This document shows positions 44,063 through 57,200 of a stretch of 64,000 nucleotides of DNA, in pieces. The translations under genes were made by a program, and so were the position numbers. Each line of letters starts with the position of its first letter. Positions within the stretch are counted from its first letter, which is position 1. The stretch is from Pseudoips prasinana (taxonomy: Eukaryota; Arthropoda; Insecta; Lepidoptera; Nolidae). The DNA lies in NCBI GenBank assembly GCA_951640165.1, contig OX621238.1, positions 28,544,001 to 28,608,000 of the forward strand, in the 5' to 3' direction. The notes beneath the pieces were generated by a model that had not been told where the DNA came from, searched no databases, and was given only the letters and a program-made list of their open reading frames with translations.

Positions 44063-44200
44063 TTTTTGTGTTTTAGCCATAAAGTTAGTATACCTACGGA
44101 AAGGTATCTTAACTTTATGGTTTTCGGCCATCACTTGGACAACCCGAACATTTTCTTTTCTGGCTTGATGGCCAGGTACTTCCTCTATGTTTTTATCCAT
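44056..44200 (-). other. Unrecognised short ORF (about 48 residues) upstream of PAIP1
   Basis: Starts with ATG at 44200-44198: MDKNIEEVPGHQARKENV, then RVVQVMAENHKVKIPFRRY and TNFMAKTQKEK. It then runs into the LINE remnant, in a frame other than the LINE's coding frame. The composition is that of a real, basic and well-formed protein start. I do not recognise a family. It may be the first exon of a gene broken by the LINE (a possible donor, CGTAG|GTATAC, lies after PFR), part of an old transposon, or chance. Confidence 0.3.
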
Positions 44201-45174
44201 GTTTTGTTACGTTGAAGTTTAAATGATTGAAATTAATTTATTTCCGCAACTGAACAAAACATGCCAGCGACGCGGTGATTTATGACGATAACAATATGGC
44301 TGACGGATGTTAAGGCAATGAGGTCGACAAATTTCGATTAGACTACGTGTGAAAGTAAAGTTTGAGTCGCAATGATAGTTACTTAATTGGCAGTAGTCCC
44401 TAGTATAGATATCTCGTAAAGTTGGTTCAAAGTTAAAAACTTATGAATTTGGAAATTATTTGTTGTGAAACTCACCTCCTGTTAGATACTACGATAAAAG
44501 GTTATTACACAACAGACTCAATCAGTTCTTCAAGTGCGATTTAATTAATTGTTTCGAGTTGATTAATATATTTATACAAGCCAAGACTTAAATCAGTAGG
44601 TACCTAGGTATTAATAAATTAATCTCATTTCCTAACTTATTTTATCTTAAATCTCGGAAAAGGAATCAGATTCTAAACTTTGAACTTTAATTAGATTTCA
44701 GTTTAGATTCATTTATAAATACTGCTCATAGATGCTTCATATTGAGAAAAATTATTAATAATAATGTTTTGTTTAATAAGCTGATTGACAAATCTGTTTA
44801 ATTTATTATACAGATTTGACAATCAGCTTCTTAAGTTAAAAGTTCGTTAGAGGTTTAAGGTTTCATATTATCTAAATATTATTGTTGCTCTACACCCCGT
44901 TTGATCTCATACATGTAGAGAGACGGTATATTGTCTGCATTTGCTCGAGAATGGTCTTACTACGTTAAAAAAATCTATCCATCTCGTTCTCGTTCACGCA
45001 AGTAACATGGAGGTTGTGCTGTGAAATTAGTTGCGAAGTGTATTTTCTTTGTTTACGTGTCGATTTTACCGAGCGATTAAAAAGCATACGTTTAAAAGAC
45101 ATTTTTTTTGATGATTTATGGATATATGTCACAAATTATCACTTTAGACTCGTTATCATCTTCTAAGTGTGGAA
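44201..45174 (+). promoter_or_regulatory. Region upstream of PAIP1
   Basis: The 5' UTR and promoter of PAIP1 should lie here; no start site can be placed. It contains a 20-bp inverted repeat (44778-44829) and 'atgtagagagacgg' with a T-rich stretch near 45100. AT-rich, with no SINE. Confidence 0.4.
44778..44829. repeat. 20-bp hairpin
   Basis: AAGCTGATTGACAAATCTGT at 44778-44797 pairs with 44810-44829 with one mismatch across a 12-base AT-rich loop. About 350 bp upstream of the PAIP1 start codon. Confidence 0.75.
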
Positions 45175-45286
45175 ATGAATAACGGTGAGATCGGAGGGCC
45201 AAGAGGCAGGGGCCGCGGATGGCAGCAAAACGATAATCAACCACGGGAACTCCGCAGGCCGAAGATCGTGGGTGAGGAATCAAAAG
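45175..45286 (+). CDS. PAIP1: PAIP1 coding exon 1
   Basis: ATG at 45175 gives MNNGEIGGPRGRGRGWQQND. The donor is either AAAAG|GTAGTA (exon end 45286) or GGTA|GTAAGT (45289). Both leave one base for the next codon and differ by a single residue. Confidence 0.8.
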
Positions 45287-48200
45287 GTAGTAAGTCCCAA
45301 TTAATATTAATTCTGATTTATGTCACACTTTCACGAATAAAACTTGGGTGGGATGACGTTGTCATACATCGCCTGTTCAACTGCGTTCTTCGTAATTATA
45401 ATGCTTCAGGTGAAAGTAAGGATTTTCATTTCTAATGACGTTGCTGTAGTTTGACAAACTCAGCCAGTCGTGTTCTGAATCGATTACGATGCAATAATAG
45501 CTTCTAGGTCAGGTACTCAAGTGGACAGTTATTTAGGACAGGTAATTTTAAATTTTATAAATATTTATTTTTTTGCAGTTGAACCTCCCAAATCCAACTT
45601 ATCGGCTGAAGCTAAGGAGTGGTATCCACCAAACTACACTCCACATGTGGTGCCTGCATACATACCGGATCCTGCCCCTTACCGACCCCATCGGTTCTCT
45701 GTGCAAGATCGTCTACGTCAAGCTCAAGATCAAAACCCTTACAGCTTGAACGAAATGTCATACTCCCTCGAAGAAGCTGAAAACATGGATCTAAGGGTTT
45801 GTTCAATAATTAATGTATGATTTTTCCATCTTATGAGAGACTTAATTAAATATTGTAATTAGTCTGAAATTCCACAGGAGAACATCGCCAACTTAATAAC
45901 AGTGATGTGTGAGATAACCTTTGATCCTGGCAAATTCGACACTCTGTGTGGCCCCTTGGTGGACGCTTTTGCCACATCACTGCATGATGCGAGCCACACC
46001 CGGCCCTTAGTGGAAGCCATTGTCAATCAGGTATAAAAATTAATTAATCTTATATAAGTTATCTAATAATATTATAGTTGTTGGTTATGCTTAAATTATT
46101 ATCATGTTTTTATGATGAATTAGCTGGAGTCAATAAACTCTGCTCAGATAACACAACATTATCTAAGTAAATAATTGCTCTAGGTGTTTTAAGTAAATCT
46201 ATTTATCATGTATAAAAAAATATTCAGTACAACCGGTTAACTACTTATTTATTAATATTAGTGATTCAAATAGTAGTACCACATGGATTCATACTGCAGA
46301 AATATCCTAACCTATAAGTTACCATTGCTTGTCTGACAGAAATAGCTCAAAATATCAGCAGATTGCCATCAATAATAAAACAAATTTAATCCATAAGAAA
46401 TCTCATCTTTAACTAGGAAATGCTCAAATTTACAGTATTTGTACAAATTCCCTTCAAACATTTGCAGTAGAAATCTACAAAATGATTGATCAATCATTTT
46501 AATCAAACTACCAGAAAGAGTTGTCATGGCTCCAACATTAAATTCCTTCAAGAACAGATTTGACAAGGAAATCATCTCCAAGCTATTTGATACTCACAGA
46601 TTAGCTAATTTGCAGCTAGTGTGTTACACAAAATAATAATCTATGTAGTAACTTATCGTACCATTTACAAAGCCCCAGAAAGCTTAAACTTTCAACAACC
46701 CTCATTTTGCAGTGGTTTATCACATACATATGTAAATAGATTCACACCTGTTTCCCAAAATGGTATGTAGTTTATCATATGTTTAATAAATTATGTAGTT
46801 TTTAGTAATACCACATTCTAAATAACCCCATAAGACAAAAGGTAGTTATTGTTTCACTACAAATTGTAAGCATTATTAGGTCTCTGTACTTTTGTTTTAT
46901 AGCTAGAACTATTCAACTTACTATTTCATTTAAAATTTGTTGAACTTAAATTGATTTGTGTGGAACTTAAAATGTGAGCTGTTTTGCTAATTACTATTAA
47001 TAGCAAGTCAAATTATTTATGCATGAATGTGTTAATGTCAAGAGATATTATGATGTTCACTAAATAAATTACACTACATACAACAATTATACAGAAGCAA
47101 TAGGTAAGCATACATACATACATAGACTCACACCTGTTTCCCAGAGGGGTAGGCAGAGATAACGGATTTCCATTTGTCACGATCTTTGCACACATCTTTT
47201 GCCTGAATTACTGGCATTATGTTCTTCATACATGCTCGCCGGTTTAGGTTACTTCTGACCTGTCCTTTCTTGAGAATGTCTCCGATTTGGTCAGAGAATG
47301 TTTGACGAGGTCTTCCCCATCCGGTTGTTACATTCACACAGGCCAGGTATACTTCTTTGGTCAATCTTCTTTCATTCATCCTTTCTAAATGGCCAAACCT
47401 TAGGTAAGCATAACAGGTATTTATTAATAATAAATATATTTATTGCAGACTTTGGTTCATAAATTTGTTAGTAACAATGTTCTGAACCAACCTACTGTTA
47501 GCAAAAATACAAATCACAAGTAGTTAGTAACAATGTTCTTAAAGCCTAGTGTTAGTAAAGGGTACAAGTACATCAGGTGCTTGATCTCGCGTAAAGGCCT
47601 ATCCAGTAAGCCATCAGTACCGAATCCCAGCGGCTGACACACGCGGCTAGAATGGCGCTGAGGCTACCGCGCACCCGCGCCATCATCGATTCATAGCACT
47701 TATTCATAATGGCATGGAAGCCGTCCATGTACGCCTCTGTGAACTTGACACTCGCGCTACAATAGCGCGGCAGCCCCATCAATACCCTGAACGCGTTGTT
47801 TTACTGTACAAGCAGGGCGTTATACGTCCCCTGCGTGTATTTATTGGCAATACACATTATTCACATAATATACTTTGCCAATGTCCAGTAAATATAGATA
47901 TTTTATATGTAACATAAAAGTATTATAATATCATGGGACATTATTCACACTCCGCCGTCTGATCTAAAACTAAGCTGAGTTTGTACTATGGAAACCAGAT
48001 TACTAATATATTACATATACTACTTTTCTTTTGTAAACACATACTTATATAGATAATTAAACCCAGACTCAGGACAAACAGATATGTTCATGCACACAAA
48101 TTTCTGTTTTGGGTGGGAATTGTACCCACGACCTGCAAGCATTTACCAACCATGCCAACCTATTTTCATATACCATTTGAGGATAATTGACATAACAGGT

Positions 48201-51200
48201 TGTGTTAAATACCTTTCTCTAGATGATAAATGTTATTAATTTATTAATGTAGGAAGATCAACACTATTTAAATATTACTATAAGCAACATAGTTAAAGTC
48301 TGCCAAAAGAACTTTCTAAATAACTGGTCTGTTTATCTAAACCAGTCTACATAATATTTCATTTTAGTAGAAAATTAACATGATATGTTACATAGTATCT
48401 AGAGAAACTGCTGTCAACATTCCATAATGGTACATGTGTTTTTATGAAATAAGAAAGGAGTTTTATTGTTTAGTTAACAATGAAATGAATAAATATTGAA
48501 ATACATTGCTAGAACCATAACCGCAAACTACGAACATAATAATATGTACTGGTTGAATTATACCAATGACCCCATCATTGATATAATTTAACTTGGAGTT
48601 TTCTGTTATTTATTTAATATTCATCATTATCATCATCTTTATATCAGCTGACAGACTTCCACTTCTGGACCAAGGCCGGTATTGCTGGGTAGAGCAATAC
48701 CTCGCCTTCCAGCGACCCTCACAAGGTCATCAGTCCATCTTGTATGGAGCCAGCCCAATTGAGCTTGAAAATTAATCTTAAACAATTTCTAAATAATCTC
48801 GAATGGTAACAAAGAAATAAATATAAAATTAGGGTTCCTTTATGTGTTAGATCACTAGAGAAAGTTGGAAAAGTATACAACCCCTTACCATTGCTGTTGT
48901 TTGCTGCCCTGAAAATATGAAAACTAGAATAGAAAATGTTTACAATAATAATATATAATAAATAATTTGATATAATACTCTTTTGGTACACCAAGATTGA
49001 AGAAAGTGAACAGTCACATGGCTAACTGCAATGTCTTCCAGACAACCTTAGGAAAAACATAGTGAGTGATAAGGGTGTAACAAGTAAACAAAGAGTTAGT
49101 ATATAGAAATAGACAAGTCTAGTAACTTAAAAGAGAAAAGTGCTGAATATAAGCTTGGAGTAATACCTACAGCAACTTACAAAAAATCAAATTTGTGTTT
49201 TTAAATAATAGTTTTAAAAAATTGACAACTCTCTTTTGGCTGTTGGCATGGTTGGCAAATGCTTGCTTTTCACGCCGGAAGTCTTGGGTTCGATTCCCAC
49301 TCGGGACAGATATTTGTGTCCTGAATCTGGGTGTAATTATCTATATAAGTATGTATTTACAAATAAAAATAGTGTATCAGTTATCTGGTTTCCATAGTAC
49401 AAGCTCTGCTTAGTTTGGGATCAGATGGCTGTGTGTAGATAATGTCCCAGGATATTATATTATAAGTACAATTTTACACTAGATATTCACAGGTGTTTCA
49501 ATTAGTAGCAATATTTGATGTGAACATATTACTAACCAAATGGAGCTGGCTAATATATTGTTTTATTATGTTAGTTATAATAAAACTTGTAGGTAAATGA
49601 TGAATATTTATATAATTACATCAGTGGCAATATTAACTTCTTTAGAAGGAAGACAAAGCTTTAAATTGACATGTGACCATTGTTATTAATTAATTGTTAG
49701 TGTACAGACTTACTATAATGTTTTATTCTAATTAATTACCTCTAAACTACTGAAATATAAAGAACAACTTAAGAAGCTGACAATACTCTGTTCTATTATG
49801 TAGACAAAATTTTCACAGAGTGTGAATTTCTTTTGCCGCTATTACAATATAATTAAAATAAAAGTCGACCCAGTATCTCAATCGTAATAATGCCTGTATC
49901 TTTTGATAGGTAGATACTCAAAATTTTCACAGAGTGAGTATTAGTACTGTAATTTCTTGATAGGACGGGAATCCTTCGTGTGCGAGTTCGATTCACACTA
50001 GACCGGTTTTTAAGATTTTATTTTGTTTAAAGTATTTTTATATTAGCAATCGCGATGTTTTCTTTCTTGGATAAGTGTTTGAATAGCTTGGAATTTGGTT
50101 AAGTTCTTTAAAATATATGTAGTTAAACTTTAACAAAGTAGTTACAATAGTATTGGCAAAAAAATTTGTTGCTTTAATTACTGTTTTTAAACTGTGTTTA
50201 TGTAATACATTGTGAGCTTGACAAGTACAAGTGTATGTAAATACCCAAGTGCTGAATAAATTTCATTATTTCATTTAATTATTTCATAAAATAATTACTG
50301 GATAAATAATTTGGCTTCTGACAGGCCTTAAAGATTATATGTAGTAGGAAGTGGTCAAGAAGGAAGCAAGGACCCACGACAGCCAGACTTCTGATTCTTA
50401 TAAAAGCTATACAGTTAACAACGCTCAGCGACTATGGAGTTTGGGTTAGGGTTAGTTTAGCAGATAATAGGTAGTAAAGATTTATAAAATAGTACCCAAA
50501 ATTTCGTTCAATTATGAAGCTTAATATTTTTAGATTTTCTTCGAGATAACTTTAGAACTCTTGTCACCAATTGCCGGACACTTATGACATTTTCTACCCT
50601 CTACCAGACACCCCTTAACATTAATAAATTATAATTATACTTTCGATAGAATTTTATATATGTTACTTGGGGACCTATAAAAACTGTTACCTCAATAGCC
50701 GGACAGTTTTAATGGATTTTACATCTTGCCGGATACATTGAAAGTATGTCGTTGCGAGGTCGTGGGCTCTTGTGTTATTATATCGTCTTCAATTTTGCAG
50801 AATTGACTCCATTTTATTATTAAAGTAATTATTGCATGTTTCAATTCACCGATTTTCGAATGCATCGTTATATTGCCAAATATGTGTTTATAACGAAATA
50901 GCGCCAATTATATGTATTAATAATGTATCAAGAAACCTTGAAATGTGAATAAGGATAGTCCATTATTCAAAAGTGATTTCGAGTAATTTGTAATGTTTAT
51001 CTATCAAATTATGCAATGAAAAGTTTAAATCTAAAATCAAAACTGGGAAATCAATAATATTTTTGTTTGTTGGGAATCGAACCAGCACTCTCCGAATTCA
51101 ATACCAATCCAAGGTTTGCGCTCTTCCTTTTGGGTATGAACAATACACACCAGTGGAACAAATTTATGATTGCCTTTTGGATGACATCCTCCGCCCTCCA

Positions 51201-54174
51201 TCGGCTTTTTTTCTAGAAATATAGCCGGCTATCTATAAATATAGCCGACTATCTAGAAATGCAGCCAATTATCTAGTTAACATACTGTCTTTAATTAGCA
51301 ATGCAAGTATGGTTTGTGATTTATCAAATTCACAAATAACGGAGACAAGTGTTTGTGAACCGACTTTGATAAATCTTTAATATGCATTGTATTCAAATCT
51401 GCCATTGCTAACAAAACTTGAAGATGATTGAGAGTTTTTTTTAAATGGTAATACTATATTTGAACTCTAATGACATCAATAGATACCTAATTCTGAATTA
51501 CATCTTTGATTGCATGTGTGGCGTAGTGTTTGAGGTAATCCAATCGGCGCCCACGTTTTTTAAGTTCCATTTGTGTGACCCATTACAATTCGTTCTGAAT
51601 ATGGGTGTGCTTTGTGATCGTGGGTTGCTTGTCTGTAAATCCCTCGCAACACAGTGTTTTATATTTAATATTTAAAAAAAATGTCTCGAACTCTTAGAGA
51701 TCGAAGTAGTAATTAGTAGTAGGTTTAATCTACCGAAGTCTATCAGTAGGTACAGTCAACTGCAAAAGTAGATTATCAAAATCGGACGAGAAGTTAAGGT
51801 TCATGACTTATCAAGGATATTTGGAGGCAATAGCGTTAGCTTATATTTTTTACACTTACAATGACGCACTTTCAAACACTTCACCATGACACAATTTTTT
51901 ATCAATTTACTATACTTATGATGAATACTCATGTCTCTCTGCAGGATTAAATGGTATAACACCAGCTTAAACAGGCACATACGCGTTGGTGAAGTATCGA
52001 TATATCCTAGTAACCTTACTTATTCCACCAGAACACATTATTTATCTGCAGCTGCCGTGCCCACTGTGGCCCCCCTTTGCACTTTTAAAGCGAAGATAGG
52101 CGACTGTAGTCAATTGGAAATTGAAAGGGCAGACCAGCTAGACTCCTCAGTTAACAGAAGAAAAGGGACTGTCTTTGAGAGAGTCTGGAGTATCATCAAC
52201 CAGGTGGAGTTACTTTCCCAGTCTGGCTGGCTACTCTTATAGCAAAAAGCTTTGCCTGGATTTATTAATTCTTAATTATCCGCATATTTGCCGGCTCGAA
52301 TATTAAATTCTATATGTTTTGTGCAGTCAATAGGTGAGCCGAACTTCCGATACAATGGGGCCCGTCTGTGCTCAATGTACGACTCGGTGTCGCCGCCGGA
52401 GGAGTCGACGTTCCGCGCGTGTCTGCTGGAACGCTGCTCGGCAGAGGAGAACAAGATCATCACCGGCCTGGAGACCTCCGAGGAGAACGTGCGCGGGTTC
52501 GCCATGTTCCTCGCCGAGATATACACTCAGCTGGAAGACAGCCAGGTACATTAATAAAAGCCTTCTGTCTTACGGTATATTTAGAATAGAGTTTCGTTAT
52601 GATATTGGTGTAATAATTTCGTGTACCTATAATAAATAAATGCGGTGAACTGTAACTGTTATTATATAATCACCGCAGAAATTTTACAGAAAATAAGCCC
52701 GAAGCCTGTGCACCGGTATATTCAGCCAAAATATGCGTTTTAAATGATTAAAATAACTTCTTAACCAAGTTAAAAAGCTGGTACACAATTAGATGCGTGT
52801 TTATTTCTTCGTTGTACTACTGATGTTTTAAGTAGTAGTAAATTTTCAATTACCTATTGACTATTAGCAGTATGTATGTCGAAAAATATTTATTCTGTAC
52901 AAGAAATTTAAAAAACCTGCTAGTAGGACTTCTATGCCAGGTCTTTTTACGTAGTAATGCTACAACTAGGTATAACTTAATGTCTTTATTAATTATGAAA
53001 TTTAGTTTAAATAGATTTCACAATAAATAAAGACATTTCAGTATTTTTATTTATTTATTACATAAGATATATTATGGATAGCAATAAATCCGAATTTATA
53101 AGCGTGCAGACATCGTAACTGCCATCTACATATCGGGAATTTGCAAGTATATTAGTAATACGCTTTTTATTATACTCCTACACTCCTTATATTATATTTA
53201 TATGAAAATTTTGCATTACTTCTAGGGAGGAAGGATCAAGTCTCTAGGTGATAGTCTCTGCAAGGTACTGCTGCATTTGCTCGACACCGACAAAGATGTT
53301 AACATCAAAGCTGTCTGCCAACTGCTCAAAGTGAGTATTATTCCAATGTTTATGGGTGAGCAAAAATTAGATTTAGATGTAATTTTAAGTTACTATAACA
53401 AAAACTCTCCTATTCGTTCACTAGCCACTTTAATCGAAATCTCTAATACTACTCAAACTTATTTGATTGAAAACCATTGTTTAGGGTTCCCTATCTGGGC
53501 TAATATACTTGGCTTTAGAGGTCTAGCAAAGTTCTAATGTGTCTTTAGATAATTGCTTCTCCTTGCAAAACATTTGAAGAAAGATTGACAATATAATCCT
53601 CAAAATCGAGTTTTATTTTCTCAATCTCCTTCAAAACTTTAATCTTTGAGTGACTAGAATATTCCAAAGAAAGTTTACGTCGGGTTGTTTTAACAAGTAC
53701 TTGTCTACTAATAAAAAAGTTGGTGACTAGGCGGAAACTGTGTGATGTTACTCTCACCGTTACAAAGCTTAGGCTTCTTAAAGTCAAATTATTTCATTTA
53801 AACGAACTAATCGCTGAAATGTTTGGTGCTACCAAATTTACCGAAATAATGGCAATTACAATAAGTACACAAGTACTTTGAAATTTGAGTTTTAAGTGAC
53901 TTTGCTCTCGTCATGTTTTGCTTGTTTATGTTGGTTTATACCGGAATTCGATATACGAAATTAAAATACAAAAAAAACATCCGGCATTTGTATATAGTAC
54001 TAGTCAATCCCTATCACTTGATACCCATATTAGAAAGTTGTGTAAAAATAAGTTATCCGCCATTTTGTGGCGGCGGTCATCTTGGACCAATTTTCATCAA
54101 ACAGCTAAATACTCTCCCAACTAATTCACCTTTCAAACATAAATAAAAACAAAATCAAAATCGGATCATCCACA

Positions 54175-54267
<93 letters not shown>

Positions 54268-57200
54268 ATACAGGCATGACTTCAACCTTATAAACCCCTT
54301 TTGGCGTCGGGGGTTAAAAAAATAGGCTTCGTTAGCCAATTGACACTGTGAAATTGTGCAGCTGTCGGGCATCGCGCTGGACGCGGACTGCCCGGCGGGC
54401 ATGCACGCGGCCTTCGAGCGGCTCAAGCGGCGCGACAGCATGGCGTGCGTGCGCGCCGTGGTGGCGCTGCGCGCCGCGCGCTGGGGCACGGCCGAGCCCG
54501 AGCCGCCGCAGGACCCGCGCCGCCGGTACGTGCAAGGTAATATGCCACTCTGCCCTAACGCTATTCCGGCTATTAACTCTTCTAGTTTAACGCTCATCGG
54601 TTTTAATAACACCAGCTTCATGGTTAACGAAAGCTTTTTTACCCCCTTCCAACTTTTTTTTAGGTATAAATTTATTATTTTCTTATTCTTATTTATTAGG
54701 TATAAATAAGAAAAAAATTGCATGCTTTAATTTTAAGCAAAACATGTGTGGTCTTACATAGTAATACAATAACAACTCCGTTAAAATGTATTATGCAAAT
54801 AAATATATTATTATAATTGAAAGATACTACTTTCGCTGAAAAGAGGAATATCAAATATTAAGAATTCAATCATTATTCTGAGATAATTTTTATTTCTTTG
54901 TAGTAACTCTGTAGCTTTGAAATTTCATAATTCAATTTGCTTAGCGATACTAACAGAAAAGGCACATGTTTTAACAAAGATGTAGCCACGTGTATATAAG
55001 CAGGTAGTTTCGTTGCATTACCATTAAAATAAATGAAAATATGTTAACTATTCATTTAATATCTTCCTGGGATATAATGGAGCGACTTCCCCATGACCCA
55101 ACGATTTTGTGGACTATACCAAAAGTGGAGTTTCCAAGGACATTAATGGTACTTCTCTGGATAGGTTCCATATCTAAGAAGAACTCGTTTGAGAGGTACC
55201 ATGGGAATTAAGAAGATTGTTCTTAGGGCGGAAAGGATGTGTCCTATTGTAGATAATATTTAGCCCTTTTTATGGGACAGCAGAGTAACTATAGTAGATC
55301 TTGTGCTGTCTATAATATCAGGACTAGCTAACATTGTTTGTGATACTGTGTATGAGGAAAGGATGTCACCTCTTGTAGACATATAACCTGCTTCTGGTGG
55401 CCTGGTTCATAAATGCTTGCCTTTCACGCCGCAGTTCGTGGGTTCGATTCCTACCCAGGACCGATATTTGTGGCATAAACATGCCTGTTTGTCTTGAGTC
55501 TGGGTGTAATTATCTATATAAGAATGTATTTACAAAAGAAAAGAAATATAATAATAATAATATTTAGGGACAATGTCACACAGATCATCCTAGCCCCAAA
55601 CTAAGCAAAGCTTGTACTCTGGGTACCAGGAGACGATATACATACTTATATAGATAGATAAATACTTAAATACATAGAAAACATCCATGACTCAGAAACA
55701 AATGTTCGTGCTCATCACACAAATATTTGCGCTTACCGGGATTTGAACCCAGGACCACCAGCTTCGTAGGCAGGAGCACTACCACTACGGCTACGCTGTC
55801 CGTCATAATTATGTAATATATCAGTTATATGGTTTCCATAGTACAGGCTCTGCTTGGTTTTGAATCAGATGGACATGTGTTAAAAAAAGGTTAACAGAGT
55901 ATAGGTACACTGTGACTAGAGCTTGTGCTTGCGATAATATCTGGGTTACATAATGCAGGCTGGTTCTACTGTGTTATATTTATATTGTTAAGTTAAACAT
56001 TCAAGACTGCCCTGAAAAAAATATAAAGTGTCTAATTAACTTAACAGTCCATCATCAGACTGGTATCGTCCATTGCTGGACATTGGCCTCCTCAAAAGGT
56101 TTCTATACCGTTACGATTTAGAGGGGTTTGCCCTAGTCACCGCGCTTGGCATGCGAGTTGGTTACCTCAGTTAGGTGTTAGCTAGTACACAGGTGGCGCT
56201 GCTGCCTGGTGTATCCCAAGTTAAACTAGGATTTGGTGTGAATTGTTTAATGTTTACTACAACGACAGTGTTGAATGGTGAAGTAGAGAGCGGGCCGAGT
56301 GACGGCGGGTACCTGGCCGACGGCCACACGCTCACCGCCGAGGAGCGCGCTTTCCTGCAGAGCAACCTGCCTCCCGGCAAGAACGTGGCACTGGACGAGG
56401 ACATACTGTGAGTACACCACAACCTGCCGTGACGTGGCGTTTTTTTTTACTTCACAGTCCCAGCAGCTTCCTTTCCAAGACTACAGATTGCGAAATACCA
56501 ATCTCGTAGTTTAAGTTATGCAGTAATGTCAGTAATCGAGGCAAAAGAAGTATGCAAAGATCGTGACAAATGGAAATCCGTTGTCTCTGCCTACCCCTCT
56601 GGGAAACAGGCGTGAGTCTATGTATGTATGTAAGTTATGCAGTTCCATCAGTATTTTGACTTCATTGACCGAAAATAACCTAAGGTGAAGAATTTGCGCC
56701 ACTGATTGACAGCAAAGAACAGTGAAGTTATAAACATAAAAGGAGATATACATCTTGCGTAAAAAGTGTTCATTTATTTATGGGTTTTCCGCAATTCAAT
56801 CAGAATTCGTGATTCTATATTCTGTAATTCTAATGATTAACATGGCACCAAAAAATATCGAGGCATTGTTTCATTTACTAAACTGTTGTTAATAATAATA
56901 ATGTCCCAGAGTATTATTATTCGCGTTTTTATATAACGTCTTCGACGACGTACACTAGTGTAGGAAAGTGGCATTAACATGTATTGTGAGTTTCCATATT
57001 GATTCCCAAACTCCATAGAAGCCTCTAGTTAATTCTCCTATTTTATTGGGTGTAATTATTTATATAAGTATGTATTTACAAAAGAAAAATATTACATCAG
57101 TTATTACTTGACACTGGCCAGTACTCTAAACATGCGACTCCATATAAAAAAGCATATCCTTTATTAATGTAGTTTAGAAATTTATGGGTAAATTTGTCTA

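Larger units (their letters stand above)
46031..52326. other. PAIP1 intron 3 (6.3 kb)
   Basis: Non-coding, with LINE tails (47117, 47573), family B SINEs (47921, 49238), and family E and F copies. 50.1-51.9 kb has no repeat I could classify, other than a small 20-bp tandem at 51210. Confidence 0.75.

Noticed and set aside
51060..51125. Another tRNA-headed SINE
   Set aside because: 'gggaatcgaacc' resembles an inverted B box, but there is no A box at the right distance and no family body on either side.
52334..52639. Plus-strand overlapping ORFs of Arg-rich protein
   Set aside because: Other frames of PAIP1 exon 4; the frame with homology is the one beginning at 52327.
53331..53787. Coding exon within PAIP1 intron 5
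   Set aside because: The plus-strand ORF simply extends exon 5 past a good GTGAGT donor, and the minus-strand one has no recognisable homology.
54166..54723. 185-codon minus-strand ORF
   Set aside because: It is formed by the CA repeat (read as Val-Cys) and by the reverse strand of PAIP1 exon 6. Both are explained by other features.
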